This document shows, one piece after another, positions 44,153-52,029 of a stretch of 64,000 nt of DNA. Origin of the DNA: WLMZ01 sp963732585 (lineage in GTDB: Bacteria > Actinomycetota > Acidimicrobiia > Acidimicrobiales > Ilumatobacteraceae); contig CAVSZY010000003.1 of NCBI GenBank assembly GCA_963732585.1, positions 1,364,001-1,428,000 of the forward strand, in the 5' to 3' direction. How positions within the stretch are numbered: the first letter of the stretch is position 1; each line of letters starts with the position of its first letter. The position numbers and the translations under genes were made by a program. The notes beneath the pieces are model-generated. The model had not been told where the DNA came from. It did not search any database and saw nothing but the letters and a program-made list of their open reading frames with translations.

Positions 44153-45100
44153 CTAGTCCGGCGACACCAGACCCTCCTTGGCGGCGATCAGGCGCGCCGC
44201 GAGCAGGTCTTCGTAGGCCAGCCCGACGCTTTTGAACACGGTGATCTCGTCGTTGTGGCGACGCGCCAAGCGACCCGAGGCGAGATCGGTGAGGTCGCCG
44301 ACAACGTGATCCCAACTCCATTCGCCGCGCTCGGCGGCCTGGTGCAAATCCCCTGCCTCGGCCACAGCCGCCTCGCGGTCGTCGACGGTCACGGTCGCGC
44401 CAGCCAACAGGTCGCCGGATAACTCCGCCATATCGAGCCGATAGGCACCGACGGCGTTGACATGTGTTCCTGGCCGCACCTGGTGCCCGGCCACGATCGG
44501 TTGCAGCGAACGGGTGCCGATACAGACGATGTCGGCGTCAGCGGCTGCGCCGTAGTCTCCGACGGTGATCTCAATGTCCGCACGAACGCCGGCCCGCAGT
44601 TCGTCGACCAGGCGCTGCGCGGTGGCCTCTGTACGGCTGGCGACGACGATCCGACGCAACGACGGCCGGATCGCCAGCATCGCCTCGACATGGCCTGCGC
44701 CCTGTGGACCACCGCCGATGATGCCCAACGTGGTCACGCCCTGGCGGGCGAGCACATCGGTCGCTACGGCTGAAGCGGCCGGGGTCCGCAAGGTTGTCAG
44801 CCCGGCACCATCGAACAGGGCAACCGGCCCACCGGCGGCGACGTCGAAGAGCACGTATGCACCTTGGATCACCGGAAGGCCGCGAACAGCATTGTCGGGC
44901 TGGATCATCACCATCTTGACGCCAGCAGAACGCTTATCGAGCGCCGGCATGATCAGAAAATCGCCGGTTCCGGCGTGGAAGTGTTGTCGGGCGACATGAT
45001 GTGGTGTCGTCGTGAAACCGGCCCGCAGGGCCTCGATCACCTCGTTCATCGACGCCAGACGGCGGATCGAAACGGCGTCAAAATACGGGAGGGAAGGCAC
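44153..45100 (-). CDS. Ornithine cyclodeaminase / mu-crystallin family protein (candidate pyrroline-2-carboxylate reductase)
   Basis: 315 aa. Rossmann segment TTLGIIGGGPQGAGHVEAML, preceded by AGLTTLRTPAASAVATDVLA, and VNAVGAYRLDMAEL. The family contains ornithine cyclodeaminase, alanine dehydrogenases and the NAD(P)H-dependent delta1-pyrroline-2-carboxylate reductases of hydroxyproline operons; the latter fits its convergent position beside the racemase and lyase. The substrate Lys is in GVKMVMIQ. Ends 7 bp from the racemase stop. Confidence 0.82.
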   Translation of the reverse strand: MPSLPYFDAVSIRRLASMNEVIEALRAGFTTTPHHVARQHFHAGTGDFLIMPALDKRSAGVKMVMIQPDNAVRGLPVIQGAYVLFDVAAGGPVALFDGAGLTTLRTPAASAVATDVLARQGVTTLGIIGGGPQGAGHVEAMLAIRPSLRRIVVASRTEATAQRLVDELRAGVRADIEITVGDYGAAADADIVCIGTRSLQPIVAGHQVRPGTHVNAVGAYRLDMAELSGDLLAGATVTVDDREAAVAEAGDLHQAAERGEWSWDHVVGDLTDLASGRLARRHNDEITVFKSVGLAYEDLLAARLIAAKEGLVSPD

Positions 45101-45202
45101 AAGCCAATCTTTCCACGGCGAGCATCGTCGTCACACAACGGGTCCGTTTCTCTGGATTTGGTAGGGACATTCTCTTGGATTGGCAGGAAATCTCACCCAT
45201 CG

Positions 45203-45232
45203 TTGCCCTTGCGTAGTCCAATTGGCTATGAT
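45203..45232 (+). promoter_or_regulatory. Promoter and leader of the small membrane/PH-domain pair
   Basis: TTGCCC (45203-45208), 18-bp spacer, TATGAT (45227-45232). In the leader, CGGGCG (45241-45246) can pair with CGCCCG (45270-45275), whose end touches the GGAGG ribosome site (45275-45279), so translation could be modulated. The rest of the 184-bp gap from 45101 shows nothing else. Confidence 0.45.
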
Positions 45233-45284
45233 CCCCTCAACGGGCGGAGACCCCGCAATAGGGCTAACGCGCCCGGAGGTCGCC

Positions 45285-45479
45285 ATGTTGTTTTTGAAAA
45301 ATGCCCCAACGCCAGTCGTCGTGATCTTCTGGATCTCGATGATCTTCGTTGTCTGGAAGGTCTGGCAAGATCCCACCGCCAGCGCGCAAACCGCTGGCGA
45401 TTTCTTCAGCGCGATCGGCGGCTTCGTCTCCGATGTCATCGACAAGAGCGCCGCGTTTCTGAAAGAGCTTGCCAACTAG
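45285..45479 (+). CDS. Small single-span membrane protein, hypothetical
   Basis: 64 aa. One hydrophobic helix (VVVIFWISMIFVVWKVW) near the N-terminus followed by an amphipathic helix (AGDFFSAIGGFVSDVIDKSAAFLKELAN). ATG 45285 has GGAGG at ideal spacing. Seven bases precede the next gene, suggesting a membrane partner of the PH-domain protein. No family recognised by name. Confidence 0.65.
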   Translation: MLFLKNAPTPVVVIFWISMIFVVWKVWQDPTASAQTAGDFFSAIGGFVSDVIDKSAAFLKELAN

Positions 45480-45485
45480 GTAGCG

Positions 45486-46259
45486 ATGCAACAGGGAAGC
45501 GACGACTTCAGCACCTACGGTGTAATCGACGTCGACTCGGTAGACGTCGATTCGTTTGATGATGGGTTGTTCGCAGACGAGTCGATTCGACTGACCGAGG
45601 ACGGCGGGTTGATCATCGACGGCGACGCCATCGTTCCCGAGGACAGCCCGATACTCGGCCCCGACGAGGGCTCGAAACGTCTGCGCGGCATCCGCAACCG
45701 CCATGCGATGACGCCACGAGAAATCCTCGACTGGCACCGGATTCCCGGCGAAAACGTGATCATGGTCGACTCGCCGTCGTTGTGGTCGATGCTCCTGGAA
45801 AACGCTCCGCTCACCGCCGGATGCATCCTGGCGATCATCATCCTGCTGATCTTCGGTTTCACCACCAGTCAGTTCTTGGTCGCTGGCCTCGGTTTCATCG
45901 TTCTCGGCGTGGTGCTCAGCTATTTCATCGTTCGGCGCATCGCCGAGGTGTACACGATGTACGTGATCACCAACTTCCGGGTGATCAAGTTGTGGGGCGT
46001 GTTCTCTCTCAGCGCAGCCTGGATTCCTTGGGGCAAGGTCACCGACGTTCGATTGATTCGCACCTTCTGGGGACGTCTCGGCCACTACGCCACGCTGTAT
46101 ATCGACTCGGCGAACGAGCAATCGGGTCTGAAGGATATGCGCAACCTGACCAAGCCGAAAGAGTTCTACAAGGTGCTCACGGCCATGGTGCAGCTCAAAC
46201 AAGGCAACGCTCAAGCAGAGATGGCTTTGCCCTCTTTCGGCAACACCGACGACGACTGA
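45486..46259 (+). CDS. Membrane protein with bacterial PH (bPH2/DUF304-like) domain
   Basis: 257 aa. A very acidic N-terminal region (residues 1-60, Asp-rich), a linker, then two transmembrane helices (about 105-150: LTAGCILAIIILLIFGF and FLVAGLGFIVLGVVLSYFIV). A YdbS-like PH domain follows (YVITNFRVIKLWGVFSLSAAWIPWGKVTDVRLIRTFWGRL). Its role is unknown; family members sit at the membrane in stress or secretion settings. The last 49 bp overlap the convergent ctaA. Confidence 0.72.
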   Translation: MQQGSDDFSTYGVIDVDSVDVDSFDDGLFADESIRLTEDGGLIIDGDAIVPEDSPILGPDEGSKRLRGIRNRHAMTPREILDWHRIPGENVIMVDSPSLWSMLLENAPLTAGCILAIIILLIFGFTTSQFLVAGLGFIVLGVVLSYFIVRRIAEVYTMYVITNFRVIKLWGVFSLSAAWIPWGKVTDVRLIRTFWGRLGHYATLYIDSANEQSGLKDMRNLTKPKEFYKVLTAMVQLKQGNAQAEMALPSFGNTDDD

Positions 46260-47131
46260 ACCTCGTCGTGCGCACGGGTGAGCGCGAGGTGCAAGCGCAC
46301 GGTCAGCCACCACAGCATCGTCGCTGCGGCGACGTGAATGGCCACGAGCGCCGCTGGAACGCCGCTGAAGTACTGCGTGTAGCCGAGCCCCGCCTGCCCG
46401 ATGGCCACGACGGTCCAGGCCATGAGTGGAGCGTCGAGCACGGCACGATCGCCAGCCTGCTTGCGCAGATGGCCATAGAGCAGAAAAGCCACGCCGATCG
46501 TCGCTAGAACGCTGATGCTGTGGATCCTGGCGACCGTGGAGATCGCCACGTCGAATCGTTTGGCGTCCTCATCGCCGGCGTGAGGTCCCGCGCCGGTGAC
46601 AAACGTGCCGGTCACCAGAGCCAGCCCGCTGAGCACGGTCACCGCCGTGACCAACGTCGTCGAGCGCTGCCCGACGGCAGGGACTCGCGTCGCACCGGCG
46701 GGCTCCCCGGCGCGCTGCACCAGAATCGTTCCCAAGGCAACCAGCACCATCGACAACAGGAAGTGCTGCTGATTGGCGAACGGATTGAGATCGCTCAGCA
46801 CGACGATCCCGCCGACGACACCTTGCATCGGAACCCCGACCGCCACGGCGATCGCCAAGCGAGTCAGGTCCCTTCGCCGCGGTCGACGCTTGAGCGCGCC
46901 GAGCACGGCAGCGATGACGGCAGCCATGACGACGCCGGTGAACAATCGGTTGACTTGCTCGATCGCTCCATGGGTAGTGGAAACATCGATGAACTTGGAC
47001 TCGTTGCACTTCGGCCAATCCGAACAACCCAGCCCCGAACCGGTGAGGCGCACGGCCGCGCCGGTGACGACGATTGCGCACAAGGCAACGAGCGCGGCCA
47101 TCGTGATCCGGCGGTAACGATCAGCAGACAT
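46211..47131 (-). CDS. ctaA: Heme A synthase (COX15/CtaA family)
   Basis: 306 aa, eight transmembrane helices. Oxidises heme O to heme A for aa3-type cytochrome oxidase. Conserved heme-ligand His in STTHGAIEQVNRLFTG and FANQQHFLLSMVL, later RIHSISVLATIGVAFLLYGHLR and ALVAIHVAAATMLWWLTVR; the GLGCSDWPKC region carries the extracytoplasmic Cys pair. ATG at 47131 is used because the further 52 codons upstream overlap the divergent tetR gene. Confidence 0.9.
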   Translation of the reverse strand: MSADRYRRITMAALVALCAIVVTGAAVRLTGSGLGCSDWPKCNESKFIDVSTTHGAIEQVNRLFTGVVMAAVIAAVLGALKRRPRRRDLTRLAIAVAVGVPMQGVVGGIVVLSDLNPFANQQHFLLSMVLVALGTILVQRAGEPAGATRVPAVGQRSTTLVTAVTVLSGLALVTGTFVTGAGPHAGDEDAKRFDVAISTVARIHSISVLATIGVAFLLYGHLRKQAGDRAVLDAPLMAWTVVAIGQAGLGYTQYFSGVPAALVAIHVAAATMLWWLTVRLHLALTRAHDEVQSSSVLPKEGKAISA

Positions 47132-47143
47132 CGACTCGATCGT

Positions 47144-47163
47144 AACGAAGCGCTTGTAGCGTT
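47144..47163. promoter_or_regulatory. Candidate TetR operator between ctaA and tetR
   Basis: AACGAAGCGCTTGTAGCGTT contains the perfect palindrome AGCGCT and outer AACG/CGTT arms in a 40-bp divergent region. TetR regulators normally bind such near-palindromes beside their own gene. Asymmetry of the arms keeps confidence low. Confidence 0.3.
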
Positions 47164-47171
47164 GCCTCCTG

Positions 47172-48197
47172 GTGAAGAAACAGACTGTCGAGGAACGCCG
47201 AACCGAGATCTTGGAAACGACCTGTGAGGTGGTGATCGAGCGCGGTTTTGCGGCAACGCGCATCGCCGACGTCGCCAAACGGCTCAACGTCTCGACCAGC
47301 TTGATTCACTACCACTTCGACTCCAAAGAACAGCTGCTCGCCGAGGCTTTCAGCCACTACGCCAACAAGGACCTCGCCGAACTCGACGCCGAAATCGAAT
47401 CGGCACCGAATTCATTGGTGCAGCTCGATCGGGCGATCCACAGCTACGTGCCCGAGGGCAGCGACGATGTCGAGTGGATGTTGTGGATCGACGCCTGGGG
47501 CGAAGCGTTGCGCAACCCGCTGATGAAGCGGATCAGCCAGCAACTCGATGAGCAGTCGCTGCACCTGCTCGAGCGGGTGATCGCTGGCGGTGTCAGCGCC
47601 GGCGAATTCACGTGTAACGATCCGGCGGCGAGCGCGCTACGACTGACCGGCCTGATCGATGGCTTGGCGATCCAGTTCGCCGCGCACGACGACCTGCTGA
47701 CGCGCCAGGCCTTCATCGACCATGTTCGCTGGCTGGCTGCAGCGGAGGTCGGGGTTGCTGTCGGCGACTTCGACAACCAATTGCCGAGCAGCAATGCCGT
47801 AGCGATGATTACCCCGGTCACCGACTTGGTGTTGCGCCAGTTGCTGTCACGCATCGCCGAGGCTGGCGATGAATCGCCAGACCAGGTGGCGACGCTTTGC
47901 ACCGCAGATGCGGCATTCGATATCGACGGGCAGCTGACGAGCGGTAGAGCCGCCATCGCCACAACGCAGGCGCAGCGCCGCGGGCGATATCAGTGGATCG
48001 TGACAACGGCGCAGTCGACGGTGTTCACCATGCACGACGATGGCGTAATCGGCGCCAGGCTGCTGATCGAGGAGCGATTTACCACCCTCGAGGGCCAGCC
48101 GGGATGTCGACTGTCGCGCGTCAGCGACCGCTACGCGCTGACGCCAAGCGGGTGGTTGCTGCAGTCGCGCGAGATGCGCACCGTCGGCACTCACTAA
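47172..48197 (+). CDS. TetR family regulator fused to a SnoaL-like (NTF2-fold) domain
   Basis: 341 aa, much longer than the usual 190-220. Residues 1-60 are the TetR helix-turn-helix (RTEILETTCEVVIERGFAATRIADVAKRLNVSTSLIHYHFDSKEQLLAEAF); 80-195 are a BetI-like ligand domain (WMLWIDAWGEALRNPLMKRIS). Residues about 210-341 are an NTF2/SnoaL-like cone, with LCTADAAFDIDGQLTSGRAAI and the final WLLQSREMRT strand. Fusing this fold to a repressor suggests a second ligand pocket or enzymatic read-out. GTG start; divergent from ctaA. Confidence 0.82.
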   Translation: MKKQTVEERRTEILETTCEVVIERGFAATRIADVAKRLNVSTSLIHYHFDSKEQLLAEAFSHYANKDLAELDAEIESAPNSLVQLDRAIHSYVPEGSDDVEWMLWIDAWGEALRNPLMKRISQQLDEQSLHLLERVIAGGVSAGEFTCNDPAASALRLTGLIDGLAIQFAAHDDLLTRQAFIDHVRWLAAAEVGVAVGDFDNQLPSSNAVAMITPVTDLVLRQLLSRIAEAGDESPDQVATLCTADAAFDIDGQLTSGRAAIATTQAQRRGRYQWIVTTAQSTVFTMHDDGVIGARLLIEERFTTLEGQPGCRLSRVSDRYALTPSGWLLQSREMRTVGTH

Positions 48198-48204
48198 GGT
48201 CGGC

Positions 48205-48888
48205 TCACGCCGTTCGATCGAGCTGATCGAGGTGCTCGACATCCGATAACCGGCGCAGACCAAACGTGTGGCCGTCGCCCAGCGAGAACGACTCGATACG
48301 GGTGATCGAGGCGTGCCCAAGCACGAATCGATCCCATTCCCACGGCGTTGGGTCGAGCCCGAGCAGGTAGCTGATAATCGCCGAGTTGGTTCCAGCATGG
48401 GCCACGAGGGCGATCCGCTGCTGGGGATTGTCGATCCGCCACACCGGCAGTGGACCGTCGAGCCGTTCGATGCCACGCTCGGCGAGAAACAGCCCGCAAC
48501 CCTCACGGATGCGGGCGATGAAGTCGCTGCTGGCCTCGCCACCGAGTTCGCTGAGACCATGCCAACGTTGATGTGATGCCCGGCGACGCTCCTCGGCGAA
48601 GGCAGCCTCGGCCTTCTCCCGCGGCGTACCTTGCCACACGGGGCTGCGGATCTCGCGCAACCAGGAGTGGACCTGCTGATCAAATCCGGTGCGCTGATAC
48701 AACGGGGCCGCGGTTTCCAACGCCCGCTGCAACGGCGAGACCAGAATCTCATCGAAGGCGTCGCCAGCCAGCGCTTCGGCCATTCGGTGCGCCTGGCGAT
48801 GCCCACGCTCGGTCAGCGGCGGGTGATCGATATTCAGTCCATCGACGACCCACTCGGGCTCACCGTGGCGTATCAGAACGATTTCCAT
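48205..48888 (-). CDS. Histidine phosphatase family protein (phosphoglycerate mutase-like)
   Basis: 227 aa. RHG motif in MEIVLIRHGEPEWVVDG with catalytic His, a second basic motif in ILVSPLQRALETAAPL, and the second His in IALVAHAGTNSAIISYLLG. Substrate unknown; the family covers phosphoglycerate mutases, phosphatases and cobalamin-pathway CobC enzymes. ATG 48888 precedes the first strand; an ATG seven codons upstream is possible. Confidence 0.83.
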   Translation of the reverse strand: MEIVLIRHGEPEWVVDGLNIDHPPLTERGHRQAHRMAEALAGDAFDEILVSPLQRALETAAPLYQRTGFDQQVHSWLREIRSPVWQGTPREKAEAAFAEERRRASHQRWHGLSELGGEASSDFIARIREGCGLFLAERGIERLDGPLPVWRIDNPQQRIALVAHAGTNSAIISYLLGLDPTPWEWDRFVLGHASITRIESFSLGDGHTFGLRRLSDVEHLDQLDRTA

Positions 48889-48945
48889 CGTTCGACGATA
48901 GCGAGCCAACGGCGAGCGCCGATGCCACGGCGGTAGCCTTTGGTC

Positions 48946-49713
48946 GTGTCATCCGACCTCGGCCAGCCGCAACCGCACTACGCCGCTGGTTGGTATCCCG
49001 ACCCGACCCGGCGCTTCGAGTTCCGCTACCACGACGGCTTTCAGTGGAGCGATCACGTCAGTATCGGCGGCATCCAGTCACGCGATCCGTTGGCTTCCGT
49101 AACGCCTGCGGGGGCGTCGACCATCGGGTTTTCTCCGGAGCTGCCGAAAGGAAAGGCGCTCGCCGCGTTGTTGTGTGCAATTGCAGCGCTGTGCGTCGGT
49201 TGGGTGCCGTTTGTCGGCTTGATCGGAGCCATCGCGCTGATCGTGGCCGTCGTGCTGGGCATTTCGTCGCTGCGTGCCAACCGGCGCGGCACGGCGTCGG
49301 GGCACGGTATGGCCGTCGCCGCGCTGTCGATCGCTCCGATCGCCGCGCTCGCCGTCGGCCTCGGCGTGTGGTTGTCCTTCATCGTCGCCCGTGAGGTCCG
49401 CGATGTGATCGACGTCGGCGATTACCGCCTCGCCGAGCAGTCCTGCGAGGTCTCCGACGGCCAAGTGCGCTACACCGGCTCGATCGAGAACCGCGACGAC
49501 CGGGTGCACGATTACACGTTGTTCGTCAACTTCTCATCCGCAGGGTCCGACGACTCGCTGTACAACAGCTTGACGACCGTCGAAGATGTCGCTCCCGGCG
49601 CAACGAGGTCGTGGTCGGTGGTTCGTATCGTCCGCGAGGAAGTCGCTTGCGAGGTCGTCAGCGTGACCGGACTGGGCTCGTGGTTCGATGACGATGGCGG
49701 CTCAGGCGACTGA
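48946..49713 (+). CDS. DUF2510 domain membrane protein with DUF4190-like segment
   Basis: 255 aa from GTG 48946. N-terminal DUF2510 AGWYPDPTRRFEFRYHDGFQWSDHV (residues 15-40), a motif almost confined to actinobacteria. Two transmembrane helices follow (about 70-105 and 120-145) with a DUF4190-like GISSLRANRRGTASGHGMAVAAL turn, then an extracytoplasmic beta-domain (residues 150-240) resembling FxLD/DUF4352-type folds, with Cys in EQSCEVSDGQVRYTG and EEVACEVVSV. Function unknown. Confidence 0.78.
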   Translation: MSSDLGQPQPHYAAGWYPDPTRRFEFRYHDGFQWSDHVSIGGIQSRDPLASVTPAGASTIGFSPELPKGKALAALLCAIAALCVGWVPFVGLIGAIALIVAVVLGISSLRANRRGTASGHGMAVAALSIAPIAALAVGLGVWLSFIVAREVRDVIDVGDYRLAEQSCEVSDGQVRYTGSIENRDDRVHDYTLFVNFSSAGSDDSLYNSLTTVEDVAPGATRSWSVVRIVREEVACEVVSVTGLGSWFDDDGGSGD

Positions 49714-50217
49714 TCAGGCGGTCGCCACCGTCGGTTCTTCCTGCGCCGCGCACGTTTCGACGTTGTAGGCCAAGAGTGCGTCGCGCGACGCGCTGTAACC
49801 GTCGAGATCGAGCTCACTAAAACTGGTCATCCCGGCTGGATCAGCCTGCAACGCTTCGACGTCGAAGTCGTAGCGTCCGAGCAACGCGCGCAGCGAGGCC
49901 ATGAACTCGAGCATGCGCTGCACATCGCCGCCGACGTCACCCGGAGCACGCCCGCTCATCTGCTCGAGCTGCGTCGACATCTGCGCCAGCGCCGCATCGG
50001 TGACCGCCGAATCCTCGGCTTCAAATGCGCTATCGATCGAGGCATTCGACTCTTCGAACACCGCCAACAGCTGGCAGAACGTCGCACCGCCCGTGGCTGG
50101 CGCCGAACCGCTGCTGGAGCAGCCGGCGAACAACGAGGCCAGCATCACCGAACTGACGACGAAGCATCGCTGGAATTTCGGTCGGTCTCGCTGTTCTGCC
50201 GCCAGGCGTGCACGCAT
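49714..50217 (-). CDS. Putative lipoprotein, hypothetical
   Basis: 167 aa. Basic N-region, hydrophobic stretch and lipobox LFAGCSSSG (Cys near residue 33). The mature part is helical with AFCQLL-like start (ATFCQLLAVFEES) and a closing Cys near the end (VETCAAQ), likely disulfide-bonded. Similar short helical lipoproteins occur throughout Acidimicrobiia; no function is known. Its stop abuts that of the DUF2510 gene. Confidence 0.65.
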   Translation of the reverse strand: MRARLAAEQRDRPKFQRCFVVSSVMLASLFAGCSSSGSAPATGGATFCQLLAVFEESNASIDSAFEAEDSAVTDAALAQMSTQLEQMSGRAPGDVGGDVQRMLEFMASLRALLGRYDFDVEALQADPAGMTSFSELDLDGYSASRDALLAYNVETCAAQEEPTVATA

Positions 50218-50226
50218 ACCGCAACG

Positions 50227-52029
50227 CTAACCGGTGCCAGAAGTTGACGACACCCAGGCCGCGTACAACTGCGCGTAATGACCATTTCGGCACACCAGCT
50301 CCTCGTGGTGGCCATCCTCGACGATGCGACCTTGTTCGAGCACGATCACGCGGTCGGCGCGCATCGCGGTCGACAGTCGATGGGCAATCGAGATCGTCGT
50401 GCGCCCGCTCGACAGCCGATCGAGCGCCCGCGACATGCGCACTTCGGTCAGCGCGTCGACCGACGACGTCGCTTCGTCGAGGATCAACACGGCCGGGTTG
50501 ACAACAGAAGCGCGGACCAGAGCGACCAGCTGACGCTCCCCTGCGGAAATCTGTCCGCCACGCTCGCCCACCGAGGTCGCCAGGCCAGTCGGTAACGTCT
50601 CCACCCACTCGTCGAGATCGAGCTCGGAAAAGGCGCGGCGGACATCGAGCGCGCTGAGGCCCGGCCGGGCAAACAACACGTTGGCCTCGATCGTGTCATC
50701 GAATAAGAACGGCTCCTGTGGCACGACCACCAGCCGGTGACGCAACACACCGTTGGACACCTTGCGCAGCGGAACTCCCCCGACGATGATCTCGCCGCCC
50801 TGCGGGTCGGCAAAGCGCCCGAGCAACTTGCCGAGCGTCGACTTCCCCGACCCCGTGGCACCGACGAGCGCGACTTGTTGTCCCGAAGGGATCGTTGCGC
50901 TGAGATTGCGCAGCACCGGGAAGTCGTCGTCGCTTTCGTTGCGCCCGCGGTAGGCAAAGGTGACATCGCGGATATCGATCGCCAGCGGCCCGCTCGGCAA
51001 GGCGATCGGCGACGTTGGCTCAGGCGGACCGATCGGCATGTCGAGCACCCCGAGTAAGCGGCGCAACCCGGCAACGGCGGTCTGCATCTGATCGAGCACC
51101 TCGGTGAACTCGGCGATCGGCTCGAGGAAGCGATAGGTAAGGAAGATGAAGCCAACCATCGCGCCAGCGGTCAGCTCGACGCTCGGTCCGCGCCACACCC
51201 CGACGCCGACCACCGCCGACACCGTCAGCACGCTAAACACCTCGCCTGAGGGGAAGAGGAAGGCACCGAAGGTGCCGGCCTTGATGAACGCGTTCGAGCG
51301 TTCGTGGAGCACGGTCTTGGCTTCGATGGCGGCCATCTCCCCCGCGCCGTAGGCCCGCAACGTCTCCATCCCGGTGACCAGCTCAGTCACCGCGCCGAGG
51401 TATTCGCCGTTGCGTTCCCGAGCTCTGCCGTAGGCCACGACCAGATGGCGTTGCACGATGCGCAGCACCAATCCCAACGGCACGGCAACGACGAAGGCGA
51501 CGAGGGCCAGTATCCAGTCGTAGGCCAGCATGACCCCGCCGACGATGAGCATCAGCGCGCCGTCGAGCAGGATCGACAATCCACCCCAGGCGAAGAAGTC
51601 GGCAAGCGTTTCGACATCGGAGGTGACCCGAGCAACGAGAGCACCGCGACGTTCATCGCCGTGATCGGACAGGCTGAGGTGGTGGATATGGCCGATCAGC
51701 TTGGTGCGCAAGTCGTACAGCGCCCGCTCGCTGGAGACGCCGAGGCGAATGACCACCGCCCGCTTGGCGATGTTGGCGACGATGATCCCGGCGGCACCGA
51801 TCGCTGCGGCCTTGGAGATGACGTCGATGTCGACGGCACCATCGTTGATGCCATGATCGATCGCGTACTGCAGCACGATGGGAATGACGACCCGGCCAGC
51901 GGCGCTGATGACGGCCAACAACAAGGTCAACAGCAGACCCTGGCGCAGCACCGGCGCGGCGGCGACTCCGCGGCCGATCGTACGCGCCGCGCCAAGGTTG
52001 TTGGCGAACTCAGTTTCCACTGTCAGCAC
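50227..52029 (-). CDS. ABC exporter half-transporter, canonical-ATPase partner
   Basis: 600 aa: six-helix ABC membrane domain (1-320), then a nucleotide-binding domain. Walker A VGATGSGKSTLGKLL, Walker B VLILDEATSSVD with catalytic Glu, and H-loop SIAHRLST are intact, but the signature reads ISAGERQLVAL instead of LSGGQ. Paired with the next gene, this gives one competent and one degenerate ATP site, as in BmrCD- or TM287/288-type heterodimers. GTG 52029 is chosen for its GGAG at 10 nt; it overlaps the partner gene by 20 bp. Substrate unknown (drug or lipid). Confidence 0.87.
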   Translation of the reverse strand: MLTVETEFANNLGAARTIGRGVAAAPVLRQGLLLTLLLAVISAAGRVVIPIVLQYAIDHGINDGAVDIDVISKAAAIGAAGIIVANIAKRAVVIRLGVSSERALYDLRTKLIGHIHHLSLSDHGDERRGALVARVTSDVETLADFFAWGGLSILLDGALMLIVGGVMLAYDWILALVAFVVAVPLGLVLRIVQRHLVVAYGRARERNGEYLGAVTELVTGMETLRAYGAGEMAAIEAKTVLHERSNAFIKAGTFGAFLFPSGEVFSVLTVSAVVGVGVWRGPSVELTAGAMVGFIFLTYRFLEPIAEFTEVLDQMQTAVAGLRRLLGVLDMPIGPPEPTSPIALPSGPLAIDIRDVTFAYRGRNESDDDFPVLRNLSATIPSGQQVALVGATGSGKSTLGKLLGRFADPQGGEIIVGGVPLRKVSNGVLRHRLVVVPQEPFLFDDTIEANVLFARPGLSALDVRRAFSELDLDEWVETLPTGLATSVGERGGQISAGERQLVALVRASVVNPAVLILDEATSSVDALTEVRMSRALDRLSSGRTTISIAHRLSTAMRADRVIVLEQGRIVEDGHHEELVCRNGHYAQLYAAWVSSTSGTG

